A stretch of DNA of 30,546 bases from JAGYLJ01 sp034661035 (GTDB lineage Bacteria; Patescibacteriota; Minisyncoccia; Phycocordibacterales; UBA12079). This document shows, in pieces, positions 1 to 5,651 of the stretch. The position numbers were made by a program, and so were the translations under genes. Each line of letters opens with the position of its first letter. Positions within the stretch are counted from its first letter, which is position 1. The notes under the pieces were generated by a model. It saw nothing but the letters and a program-made list of their open reading frames with translations. It did no database searches and was not told the origin of the DNA. Location: NCBI GenBank assembly GCA_034661035.1, contig JAYEKM010000020.1:1-30546 (forward strand), in the 5' to 3' direction.

Positions 1-214
1 CAAACTTTTTATTATCCCTTACTTCAAATATTATATAGCCCTTCTTTAATAAATTTCCAATAGAATTATCCAAATATTTCTTCCTTGAATAATCATCTTT
101 ACCAGAAAATTGCTTAATCACTTGCAAAGCATTAGGAGCTACTAAAGCCACACTCAAAAGACCAGCTGTAGCAATTGTTGTTAAAATAATTTTCTTGACA
201 GGAATTTTTTCCAT
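1..214 (-). CDS. Partial membrane-anchored wHTH-like protein (N-terminus only)
   Basis: The gene starts at the ATG complementing 212-214 and runs off the window edge, so only about 71 N-terminal residues are visible. They begin MEKIPVKKII, followed by a hydrophobic segment (about residues 8-28) ending in APNAL, then a charged stretch with KYLDNSIGNLLKKGYIIFEV. That helix-turn-strand pattern ('L..L.kkGyI.f') resembles a small winged-helix domain. I recall similar proteins with an APNAL-type anchor in CPR genomes, but I cannot name a family. Tandem duplications lie upstream (243-304). No Shine-Dalgarno is visible before the ATG. A regulator is one possible role; this is inference from a fragment. 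Confidence 0.7.
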   Translation of the reverse strand, partial: MEKIPVKKIILTTIATAGLLSVALVAPNALQVIKQFSGKDDYSRKKYLDNSIGNLLKKGYIIFEVRDNKKF

Positions 215-242
215 CGAGTACTTAACCTAGTTGCTAATAAAT

Positions 243-304
243 AATCACTATACAAATCACTATACAAATAAATTTAATTAATATTCAAATTTAATTAATA
301 TTCA
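243..304. repeat. Two adjacent tandem duplications
   Basis: A 12-nt unit (AATCACTATACA) occurs twice at 243-254 and 255-266. It is followed by a 17-nt unit (AATTTAATTAATATTCA) repeated exactly at 271-287 and 288-304. On the minus strand the first repeat offers two copies of a TATAGT-like -10 for the partial gene at 1-214. This is the main content of the gene-free stretch 215-400, together with the inverted repeat at 316-353. Confidence 0.8.
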
Positions 305-315
305 CTATCCTATAT

Positions 316-353
316 TACTACACAAAACCAGCGACCGCTTTTTTTGTGTAGTA
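316..353. repeat. 12-bp inverted repeat downstream of glycerate kinase
   Basis: TACTACACAAAA (316-327) pairs with TTTTGTGTAGTA (342-353) around a 14-nt loop rich in GCGACCGC. It lies 48 nt past the stop of the glycerate kinase gene. There is no U tract on the minus strand after the stem, so a plain intrinsic terminator is doubtful. It may be a 3'-end stabilising or processing structure. Confidence 0.6.
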
Positions 354-400
354 TAAAAATAATTTAAAAATCCAAAATTTTAACTGATATTCTAAATAAT

Positions 401-1696
401 TCACCTTTTCAAAATCAAATAAAAATCAGCTACATTAATACCAGTCGGACCTGTTTTTATTTGCCCGCCGACTTTTTTAAAGAAATTATATGAGTCATTG
501 TTCTCTAAATACTCACCAATATCAATTCCCTCTTCCTTAACTTTTTCCAATAATTCACCATCCGCCAAAGCTCCCGCCATATCAGTATTATCTCTCCCAT
601 CAGAGGCCGCAGCCATAACAAGCAAATCCTCTGGCAACCCATCTAGAGCACTCAAAACAAATTCTTGATTTCTCCCTCCCTGCCCATCTCCTTTTATTTG
701 AACGGTTGTCTCTCCTCCCCAAACCTGAAAAGATTTTGTAGAAATTCCTTGTTTACCTAAACTACTCCCCAACACCCTAGCCTCCCCCTCTAATTCACAG
801 GATTCAACAAGAGCCTCATAACCAAGTTCTTCGGCCTTTTTTTGCATCGTTTCTAAAGCAATTTTATTACTGACTAACAAAAGATTATCAACCTTTTCAA
901 AATATTTTTCATCTTTAGGTGTCTCCCTCAAAAAAGACACATAATTATCACTCTCATCAAAACCATCACCTAAATAAGATTCCAAAATAAGTTGAGCGTC
1001 TTCTTTAGTAGATTCATCTTTAACAGTTGGGCCAGAGGCTATCAAAGATAAATTATCTTTAGGTACATCAGAAAAGATAAGCGAAACTAATTTAGCTGGA
1101 TAAAGCATTTCTGCCAATTGTCCACCCTTAATTTTAGAAAGGTGCTTACGCACGATATTCATCTCTTCAATAGTAGCTCCTTTTTTCATCAGTATCTGTG
1201 TTATCTCTTGCAACATCTCACTCTCGATACCTTCTGTTGGAGCACACAAAAGAGCTGATCCCCCACCCGAAATAACATTTATAACCAAATCATCTTTTTT
1301 AACTTCTTTGATTAACTGTAAAATTGATTTAGTAACTAATATATTTTGTTCTGAAGGTAACGGATGAGTACCCACCTCTGACCTCATTTTTTTAAATTCA
1401 GCTGATTCAACATCTAAAACAATCCCCTTAGTAATTTTATCTCCTAAAACATCCTCTAAGATTTTTACTGACTGATTAGCACATTTTCCGATAGCCACAA
1501 CAAAAATTCTTTTATATTTTTTTAAATTATACTTCTTATCTTTAATTTTAAGAGTAGTCCCTTCCAAAACAATATTATCTACCATCACTTTTTCAGTTAA
1601 AACCGACTCATAACCAGCTTCTAAGATATCCAAAGCATCTTGTCTTAGAGAATTAGTAGCTAATTTTTTTATATTTTTTATTATCGGTAATTTCAT
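401..1696 (-). CDS. Glycerate 2-kinase, class II (DUF4147/MOFRL family)
   Basis: Phosphorylates D-glycerate to 2-phosphoglycerate using ATP, feeding lower glycolysis. Family features in order: an N-terminal DUF4147-like domain with VAIGKC (about 67-72), GTHPLPSEQN (about 109-118) and the nucleotide loop SGGGSAL (about 143-149); then a MOFRL domain with GGETTV (about 327), GQGGRNQE (about 338), SDGRDNTD (about 365) and AGALAD (about 374). Length 431 aa matches the family. The reading frame stays open 18 codons further upstream, but MKLPIIKN at 1696 is chosen because a TGTTATAAT box ends 7 nt before it and the upstream part is the previous terminator. In CPR this enzyme is often linked to salvage of sugar or nucleotide carbon. 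Monocistronic by its own promoter. The exact physiological substrate is not provable here. Confidence 0.93.
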   Translation of the reverse strand: MKLPIIKNIKKLATNSLRQDALDILEAGYESVLTEKVMVDNIVLEGTTLKIKDKKYNLKKYKRIFVVAIGKCANQSVKILEDVLGDKITKGIVLDVESAEFKKMRSEVGTHPLPSEQNILVTKSILQLIKEVKKDDLVINVISGGGSALLCAPTEGIESEMLQEITQILMKKGATIEEMNIVRKHLSKIKGGQLAEMLYPAKLVSLIFSDVPKDNLSLIASGPTVKDESTKEDAQLILESYLGDGFDESDNYVSFLRETPKDEKYFEKVDNLLLVSNKIALETMQKKAEELGYEALVESCELEGEARVLGSSLGKQGISTKSFQVWGGETTVQIKGDGQGGRNQEFVLSALDGLPEDLLVMAAASDGRDNTDMAGALADGELLEKVKEEGIDIGEYLENNDSYNFFKKVGGQIKTGPTGINVADFYLILKR

Positions 1697-1703
1697 ACAA
1701 TTT

Positions 1704-1712
1704 ATTATAACA
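1704..1712 (-). promoter_or_regulatory. Extended -10 promoter of the glycerate kinase gene (leaderless)
   Basis: On the minus strand TG-T-TATAAT ends at 1704 and the ATG begins at 1696, leaving 7 nt. Transcription would start at or next to the A of ATG. The box directly follows the U tract of the upstream terminator, so terminator and promoter are packed together with no room for a separate -35. Confidence 0.75.
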
Positions 1713-1739
1713 AAAAGGCGACTAAAAAGTCGCCTTTTT
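1711..1739 (-). terminator. Intrinsic terminator of the Cys-rich protein gene
   Basis: AAGGCGACT and AGTCGCCTT form a GC-rich stem around a short A/T loop, flanked by A and T tracts on both sides. On the minus strand it ends the gene at 1760-2149. Confidence 0.85.
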
Positions 1740-1759
1740 GAAAATAACAATTTTTCTTT

Positions 1760-2149
1760 CTAGATTTCCTCCTCAGGACACTTCTCAAATTCGCAATCGG
1801 GTCCTGACCTCCCCACAGCAGAACCATCTGCACAAATTTTTGCCTCCATCGTACAAGCCACCATACCTGGAACATCACCCTCCATAGAAACATCTCCAGG
1901 AAGAGAAGCTTCGCAAGATTCATCCCATTCTTCCTCCCAAGGTCTTAAACATTCCTCTTTAGCTTCACACCAAGAATAACCAGCTGACCCAATACAGCCA
2001 TGTTCATCTCGATCACCTCCTACTAAAGGAGTTTCAGGGGCTGCTGGATCAAGAGGAGCTTCAACAGTTTTTTCCTGTAAGAAAAAGTTGAGACCAACTG
2101 CCACCAAAATTATAATGATAAATAAAAACAATATTTTTTTATAGTTCAT
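1760..2149 (-). CDS. Membrane-anchored Cys-rich extracytoplasmic protein
   Basis: A 129-residue protein with an N-terminal hydrophobic helix (about residues 5-24, MNYKKILFLF start) and no lipobox. A Pro/Ala linker follows, then two short cysteine modules: DEHGCIGSAGYSWCEAKEEC around residues 48-67, and a C-terminal module with ICADGSAVGR and CEFEKCP. Both modules recur, by my recollection, in secreted proteins of many bacteria including CPR, where the cysteines probably form disulfides. The soluble part should face the cell exterior. No enzyme motif is visible, so no function is assigned. A structured repeat (2161-2233) ends 11 nt before the ATG and would form its 5' leader. Confidence 0.75.
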   Translation of the reverse strand: MNYKKILFLFIIIILVAVGLNFFLQEKTVEAPLDPAAPETPLVGGDRDEHGCIGSAGYSWCEAKEECLRPWEEEWDESCEASLPGDVSMEGDVPGMVACTMEAKICADGSAVGRSGPDCEFEKCPEEEI

Positions 2150-2160
2150 ATTACTTTTGT

Positions 2161-2233
2161 CCTGTTAAATCAATTTTTTATAGCAAAAATTGAAATATTT
2201 GATTTAGAAAAAATCAAATAACATTTAACATGG
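2161..2233 (-). repeat. Three-way-junction repeat, copy A (short type)
   Basis: The closing stem is CCTGTTAAAT (2161-2170) with ATTTAACATGG (2223-2233), one bulged T. Inside are two hairpins: CAATTTTT/AAAAATTG and TTTGATTT/AAATCAAA. The strict CCTG end faces the start codon of the 1760-2149 gene, 11 nt away. Related copies are at 20188-20322, 25790-25926 and 30422-30490. Confidence 0.8.
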
Positions 2234-2315
2234 ATTTGTTTTTTCCCTAATAATAAGTAGTATTATATCATATATAGTAATTACATCCACAACCAATAAC
2301 TTGACAAACCACCTC

Positions 2316-2340
2316 TCTACCATAGTCCGACTACGGTAGA
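2316..2340. repeat. GTCCGAC-centred palindrome, copy 1
   Basis: Twelve-nt arms pair around a single central C at 2328. The only mismatch is A/C, which becomes G-U in minus-strand RNA. The central GTCCGAC is shared with palindromes at 16015 and 26462. It lies in the divergent gap between the Cys-rich protein gene and the GIY-YIG cassette. Confidence 0.7.
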
Positions 2341-2380
2341 CAAACAATGATAAAAGTTTTTATATATATTAAAAAGTAAA

Positions 2381-2386
2381 ATACAA
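2381..2386 (+). promoter_or_regulatory. Probable original tRNA-Gln promoter (-10)
   Basis: TACAAT lies about 9 nt before the duplicated tRNA-Gln 5' half at 2395. The intact tRNA at 2735 has no comparable -10 next to it. The tRNA may therefore still be transcribed from here, or from the cassette promoter, by readthrough of the nuclease gene. Confidence 0.45.
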
Positions 2387-2394
2387 TGATTATA

Positions 2395-2416
2395 TTGCCA
2401 GATCGTCTAATGGTAG
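2395..2416 (+). repeat. Duplicated 5' half of tRNA-Gln (left copy)
   Basis: An exact 22-nt direct repeat of 2734-2755, covering the tRNA acceptor strand, D stem and D loop up to GGTAG. After this point the left copy diverges into the GIY-YIG cassette. The cassette (2417-2733) is thus bracketed like an insertion with a target duplication, leaving an intact tRNA on the right. Confidence 0.9.
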
Positions 2417-2448
2417 TCGCCCCATCGGCGACCCGCCAATGAGGCGGG
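2416..2448 (+). repeat. Two tandem GC-rich hairpins at the head of the GIY-YIG cassette
   Basis: GTCGCC (2416-2421) pairs with GGCGAC (2427-2432). CCGCC (2433-2437) pairs with GGCGG (2443-2447). This GC-rich block stands out in AT-rich surroundings and lies directly at the breakpoint with the tRNA fragment, upstream of the cassette promoter. It could be a recombination end or a 3' structure that blocks readthrough. Confidence 0.7.
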
Positions 2449-2452
2449 GACA

Positions 2453-2461
2453 TGGTATAAT
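2453..2461 (+). promoter_or_regulatory. Extended -10 promoter of the GIY-YIG gene (leaderless)
   Basis: TG-G-TATAAT ends at 2461, 7 nt before the ATG at 2469. The mRNA would begin at or just before the start codon. The promoter travels inside the cassette. Confidence 0.75.
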
Positions 2462-2468
2462 AAACACG

Positions 2469-2729
2469 ATGTGGTATGTATATGTATTGCAAAGTTTAAA
2501 AAATGAGAGGTTATATACCGGTCTAACCAATAACTTAAAACGTAAGTTTGAAGAACACAATAAAAAGATCGGAGGAAAATACACAAGAGAAAATGGTCCT
2601 TTTAAACTTATCTTCTACGAAGCTTTTTTAAACAAAAAAGACGCAGAAAAGCATGAATTATTTTTAAAAAGTGGATATGGGAGAGAGGTTTTAAAGAAAA
2701 AGATAGGAAACTACTTAACAAATAAATAG
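2469..2729 (+). CDS. GIY-YIG nuclease family protein (cassette-borne)
   Basis: A single-domain GIY-YIG endonuclease of 86 aa. The motif pair is YVYVL (residues 3-7, GIY position) and YTG (16-18, YIG position), followed by LKRKFEEHN with candidate catalytic Arg25 and His30. A second half (KDAEKHELFLKSGYGREVLK) carries the expected Glu. The frame opens earlier at 2439, but MWYVYVLQS at 2469 is chosen because conserved family members start there and a TGGTATAAT box ends 7 nt upstream. Such one-domain proteins are very common in CPR genomes and are related to the UvrC N-terminal nuclease and to homing enzymes. Here the gene sits between a duplicated tRNA-Gln 5' half and the intact tRNA, which suggests mobility. 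Target and activity are unproven. Confidence 0.9.
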   Translation: MWYVYVLQSLKNERLYTGLTNNLKRKFEEHNKKIGGKYTRENGPFKLIFYEAFLNKKDAEKHELFLKSGYGREVLKKKIGNYLTNK

Positions 2730-2734
2730 TAATT

Positions 2735-2805
2735 TGCCAGATCGTCTAATGGTAGGACATCAGCTTCTGGAGCTGAGTATCTAGGTTCGAGTCCTAGTCT
2801 GGCAG
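2735..2805 (+). tRNA. tRNA-Gln (anticodon CTG)
   Basis: The full cloverleaf can be drawn: acceptor TGCCAGA/TCTGGCA (2735-2741, 2798-2804), D stem GTCT/GGAC, anticodon stem TCAGC/GCTGA with loop TTCTGGA (anticodon CTG at 2767-2769), and T arm CTAGG-TTCGAGT-CCTAG. The U1-A72 pair and G73 are classical tRNA-Gln identity features. CCA is not encoded (CAG follows). The first 21 bases are duplicated at 2396-2416. With gatB in the same window, charging probably goes through Glu-tRNA(Gln) amidation. Confidence 0.95.
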
Positions 2806-2882
2806 CAGTCATGTGAGATCGACCGAGATGCTAAAAAGCGTCAAAAGTTGATAGGTCGTTACACAAATTTATTAGGTTAAGT

Positions 2883-2888
2883 TATAAT
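2883..2888 (+). promoter_or_regulatory. -10 box of the 317-residue protein gene (leaderless)
   Basis: TATAAT ends 6 nt before the ATG at 2895, so the transcript should begin at about the start codon. Confidence 0.7.
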
Positions 2889-2894
2889 AAACAT

Positions 2895-3848
2895 ATGAGA
2901 TTAGAAAAATTTGAATCAGCTGGCAAAGAACCTCTTGGGGAAGGGATTGAGAAAAAAAGTTTTATCAACCCGAAAGATGAAAGAAAAATTATTTCCGAGA
3001 CAAAAGAAGGAGCGGAAAAAGACACACCCCGTCAATTAAAGGGTAGATATTATCTTACAAAAATAGCCCATTTACTTCTTCCTGAAAATATACCTGATAT
3101 ATACCAAGCTGGAGAATCCCGTGATGGAATACAGACCGTTGATAGGGAACGCATTTCTCACACTCCCGGACATAAACTTTTACAGGAAAAGCGTCGATCT
3201 GATGAAGAGGAGGAATTAGCAAGACAGGAAATTATAGAGGAAATGGGTGGGGAAATGAATAAAGTGACCAATACTATCGCAGATATTGGACTTGCCTTTA
3301 ATATTGATGAAAATATTGGCAACTATACAAAAAACGAAGCAGGAAATGTGTATTATCTTGAGACGTTTAAGCCTTGGGAAGTAGATCTTGTAAACCCAAA
3401 AGAACTCGAAGCATTGTTTGATGAAGAAGAATTAAGAGAAGCGATTGATGGTATTTCTGACCAGAAAGTAAAAGAAAAGTGCACACAGTACCTAGAGAAG
3501 CTTTTAGTTCTTTTTGAGGAGGAAAAGCAAGAATTACCGGAACATCGCGAAGCAAGCTTGATTGAGTGCAGTCCACACATTGAAGAACTTGAAGCAATGA
3601 TCATTCCGTTTTTAGAAGAGGAGATTCTTTCTTCTTTAAATACTATCAAAACAGAAGAAGAGGCTAAAATGAGCGACGAAAGGAAGACTGCTCACGCCGC
3701 TCATATTTTGATCTTTCAAAAGTTAAAATTTTTGATAAACGAAACAAATATCTCTCAAGAAAAATATGATAAGCTAGACAGTAAGCGTAAAAGTCTAGAT
3801 CGCGCGATAGGAACGATAAGCCGTGGGATAGTTGATCACGATAGATAA
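2895..3848 (+). CDS. Unknown 317-residue acidic/basic soluble protein
   Basis: Not assigned to a family. There is no signal peptide or membrane segment. The N-terminal part (1-70) contains GEGIEKKSFINP and a conserved-looking YYLTKIAHLLLPENIPDIY; the middle has NIDENIGNY followed by GNVYYLETFKPWEVD. The order 'small residue loop, Lys-rich strand, then D-E-N and a late beta hairpin' faintly recalls the aminoglycoside-phosphotransferase/kinase fold, but no clear catalytic HxD or DFG is seen. The C-terminal half is charged helix rich in Glu and Lys (about 160-300). It starts 90 nt past tRNA-Gln in an accessory strip, from its own -10. The 9-mer CGACCGAGA occurs on both sides (2820 and 3865). Similar CPR-restricted hypotheticals seem to exist from memory; function is open. 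Confidence 0.8.
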   Translation: MRLEKFESAGKEPLGEGIEKKSFINPKDERKIISETKEGAEKDTPRQLKGRYYLTKIAHLLLPENIPDIYQAGESRDGIQTVDRERISHTPGHKLLQEKRRSDEEEELARQEIIEEMGGEMNKVTNTIADIGLAFNIDENIGNYTKNEAGNVYYLETFKPWEVDLVNPKELEALFDEEELREAIDGISDQKVKEKCTQYLEKLLVLFEEEKQELPEHREASLIECSPHIEELEAMIIPFLEEEILSSLNTIKTEEEAKMSDERKTAHAAHILIFQKLKFLINETNISQEKYDKLDSKRKSLDRAIGTISRGIVDHDR

Positions 3849-4129
3849 TCCATGTTTTTTAGACCCCGACCGAGACGGCTAGTTAGAAGAGTAGAAGGGG
3901 TGCTAAAATACCCTTACAAGGTCTCATCTCGTAAGTCTGAGACCGCGACAGCCAACAGCGAAATTTTAAAGAGCAAAGCAACTATAAAATCTCAGCTTCC
4001 CGAACGAATGTGAGAGATAAGGAATTTTAAATTTATTATGGTAATGATGAGCCGTTTGGAGAAGGGAAAAAAGTTTAGATTGATTAATCCATAATATACA
4101 CACGTTTAATGTGACCGTTTACTATGAAA
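3849..4129. other. Gene-free stretch with small inverted repeats
   Basis: No coding region is supported here. Visible structures are a short stem AGGGGT/ATACCCT near 3894-3915 and GGTCTC/GAGACC near 3919-3944. The base composition up to about 4030 is less AT-rich than the neighbours. A copy of CGACCGAGA (3865-3873) also occurs before the preceding gene. Nothing further can be named. Confidence 0.5.
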
Positions 4130-4138
4130 TGATATAAT
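4130..4138 (+). promoter_or_regulatory. Extended -10 promoter of the 51-residue membrane protein (leaderless)
   Basis: TG-A-TATAAT ends 6 nt before the ATG at 4145, the same geometry as at 2453 and 1704. Confidence 0.7.
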
Positions 4139-4144
4139 AAAGTT

Positions 4145-4300
4145 ATGTTAACGAAATTAAAAACAGCCGCTCAAAAGAAAAGATGGTATGACGGACCCTT
4201 AGGAACAATCGTCCTTTCAATGATTGCTGGTGTATTTCTTAAAGGATTTTTCATCACTATTGAAAAATTTACTGAAATATTTGCTTCAGTTTGGTTTTAA
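4145..4300 (+). CDS. Small membrane protein, 51 aa
   Basis: The product starts MLTKLKTAAQKKRWYDGPLG and ends IFASVWF. It has a basic N-terminus and one hydrophobic span from about residue 20 to 37 (GTIVLSMIAGVFLKGFFI), so a single-pass membrane protein with the N-terminus inside is likely. The start is supported by an extended -10 box 6 nt upstream, the same layout as several larger genes in the window. No family is recognised. The ATG, frame length and promoter together make it a credible gene although it is short and alone. Confidence 0.65.
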   Translation: MLTKLKTAAQKKRWYDGPLGTIVLSMIAGVFLKGFFITIEKFTEIFASVWF

Positions 4301-4329
4301 ATCAAGTAAAAACTAACTATTTTCAGCTA

Positions 4330-4359
4330 TTGACAAAATAAGTAGTTTTATACTATAAT
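4330..4359 (+). promoter_or_regulatory. Consensus sigma70 promoter of the lipoprotein pair
   Basis: TTGACA (4330-4335) and TATAAT (4354-4359) are separated by 18 nt. Transcription would start near 4366, giving a leader of about 59 nt with a good SD. This differs from the leaderless promoters elsewhere in the window. Confidence 0.85.
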
Positions 4360-4424
4360 ATGTATAGGATAGTTAAGTTTTGTTTAAAAAACTTTTTGAC
4401 AACAAAATAATAAGGAGAAAAACG

Positions 4425-4688
4425 ATGAAAAGATATATTATGTTGTTCGTGGTATTGGTAATCGGAATCACCTGCTTTAGCGGGTGCAAAAGCGTCAGAT
4501 ATACTGGGATAAGAGGAGAAATGTATGTGGCTCCCCTGAGTTCAATTCTGTCACACCCAGTGACAGCGGCCGAAGTACCTGATTTCTACGAAAGACGACG
4601 AATGAACGCAGAACCTCACCGCCGTCATTATCGCCACAAAGACCGTAAATGGAGTTCAAAATACAGATTAAAGGGGAGGACAAGATGA
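4425..4688 (+). CDS. Putative lipoprotein (SVR...YxGxR motif)
   Basis: An 87-residue protein with a lipoprotein signal peptide: MKRYIMLF, a hydrophobic core, and lipobox FSGC with Cys21 as the lipidation site. After it come SVRYTGIRGEMY and APLSSILSHPVTA, which loosely recall small YceK/YidQ-type lipoproteins, then a basic His/Arg-rich tail. The frame is open 15 codons upstream, but ATG 4425 has an AAGGAG Shine-Dalgarno 7-8 nt before it and gives a proper signal peptide. It overlaps the next gene as ATGA (4685-4688). Codon use is more GC-rich than in neighbours, and the sigma70 promoter with SD is unusual here, so recent transfer is plausible. Confidence 0.75.
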   Translation: MKRYIMLFVVLVIGITCFSGCKSVRYTGIRGEMYVAPLSSILSHPVTAAEVPDFYERRRMNAEPHRRHYRHKDRKWSSKYRLKGRTR

Positions 4689-4951
4689 AAAAATTATATC
4701 TTTTGATTATTATCACCATAATATTCGGATTCAGCGGATGCGGAGGTTTCCGTATCACTAACCTCCCTGATCAATACAGAGAGGTAAAAACCGACCAAGG
4801 GGAACGGGTCCGAACTGTTACCACCAAAGTCAAAGGGAAAGTTGTCGGTGAGGTAGTTACCACCGACAGGTGGGACAAAAAAAAGACCAAAACCCGTCCT
4901 TATCGTTGGAGAGACAGAGGTTACGGTTACCGCGGCAGATATTACCGCTAA
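4685..4951 (+). CDS. Putative lipoprotein with Tyr/Arg/Gly-rich tail
   Basis: An 88-residue protein starting MKKLYLLIII with lipobox FSGC and Cys19 as the lipidation site. The mature part has a Val/Thr/Lys-rich beta-type segment (VRTVTTKVKGKVVGEVVTTD) and ends in an Arg, Tyr and Gly rich tail (RDRGYGYRGRYYR). The ATG at 4685 is preferred over an upstream in-frame ATG at 4649 because GGGGAGG lies 4-10 nt before it and the signal peptide starts there. It is translationally coupled to the preceding lipoprotein by a 4-nt overlap and followed by a strong terminator. No family name is justified. It would be exported and anchored to the outer leaflet of the cytoplasmic membrane. Confidence 0.75.
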   Translation: MKKLYLLIIITIIFGFSGCGGFRITNLPDQYREVKTDQGERVRTVTTKVKGKVVGEVVTTDRWDKKKTKTRPYRWRDRGYGYRGRYYR

Positions 4952-4969
4952 AATCTCTCTACAAACACA

Positions 4970-4999
4970 AAGCGAGGACTTTATATCCTCGCTTTTTTT
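4970..4999 (+). terminator. Intrinsic terminator of the lipoprotein pair
   Basis: AAGCGAGGA pairs with TCCTCGCTT around a 7-nt loop (4970-4994), followed by a T run. It closes the two-gene unit cleanly. Confidence 0.9.
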
Positions 5000-5019
5000 A
5001 TTTCTCAATTTAATTATCC

Positions 5020-5094
5020 ATAGTTTACCCCATTAGAAACTAATAAAGCAAAACTCAGTAATCACGTAAAGAAATTTCTAACGGGGTAAACTAT
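5020..5094. repeat. 20-bp imperfect inverted repeat, 35-nt loop
   Basis: 5020-5039 pairs with 5075-5094: twelve perfect pairs (ATAGTTTACCCC with GGGGTAAACTAT), one A/C mismatch, then seven more. The loop spans 5040-5074. It lies between the lipoprotein terminator and the first pilin-like gene. A GTTTACCC motif recurs at 6069-6077 before the third pilin gene. Confidence 0.75.
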
Positions 5095-5147
5095 TCTTAT
5101 TCACAGTAGTTATAGTTAAATTAAGGTTTTCTTGATAAAATTGGCTC

Positions 5148-5552
5148 ATGGGAAAAATATTACTAAAAAATAAGGTTACTCTGCTAATAGGGACAACTCT
5201 GCTCACAATCTCCCCACTAGCTGTAATAGCTGCTGCCCCCAGTGATTTCAAAGGTGTTATTGCAATAATCGCTAATATTTTAGACAAAGTCCTACCAGTC
5301 ATTGTACTTTTAGCTTTCATATATTTTATCTGGGGATTAACTCAATATATAAGATCTGACAAGGAAAAGTCTCCCGAAACAAAAACTGTAATGATAAACG
5401 GACTAATAGGTCTTTTTGTTATGGTATGTGTTTGGGGTTTTGTCTGGATATTAACAGGAACATTCATATCTGATGGTAATGTTAATTACCCATCCTCATT
5501 TTCAACAGGAACAGACTGGTCAGAAACAGACGTAGAAAACCCCTTACAATAA
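5148..5552 (+). CDS. T4SS-pilin-like membrane protein 1
   Basis: First of four tandem paralogues. It has a signal peptide (MGKILLKNKV start, cleavage likely near IAAA at 27-30), a hydrophobic helix (about 48-67) with YFIWGLTQYI, a short charged loop (RSDKEKSPETK), and a second helix (LIGLFVMVCVWGFVWIL). The signature F.FI.WG..Q/YI - charged loop - GI..LFV.ISVWG is that of the T4SS_pilin family common in CPR, distantly like TrbC/VirB2 pilins with two helices. This copy has a longer Ser/Thr/Asp-rich C-terminus than the others. A TGATAAAAT box ends 7 nt before the ATG. Assembly into a filament is inference from the family name. Confidence 0.8.
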   Translation: MGKILLKNKVTLLIGTTLLTISPLAVIAAAPSDFKGVIAIIANILDKVLPVIVLLAFIYFIWGLTQYIRSDKEKSPETKTVMINGLIGLFVMVCVWGFVWILTGTFISDGNVNYPSSFSTGTDWSETDVENPLQ

Positions 5553-5651
5553 AAACAATCTGCCATCGTAATATTCAAAAACCAAACATCAAAAAACTTT
5601 CTATCTATAAATTTCCACAATTTTTAAATTATTAATAAACAAATTACACCT

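Noticed and set aside
316..353. Intrinsic terminator after glycerate kinase
   Set aside because: The stem is AT-rich with a 14-nt loop and no U tract follows on the minus strand; kept only as an inverted repeat.
2395..2450. A second functional tRNA
   Set aside because: Only the 5' 21 tRNA bases are present; no anticodon or T arm follows, so it is a duplicated fragment.
3353..3649. Two minus-strand frames inside the 317-residue protein gene
   Set aside because: They are antisense to the coding strand, Ser/Leu rich, and have no promoter.
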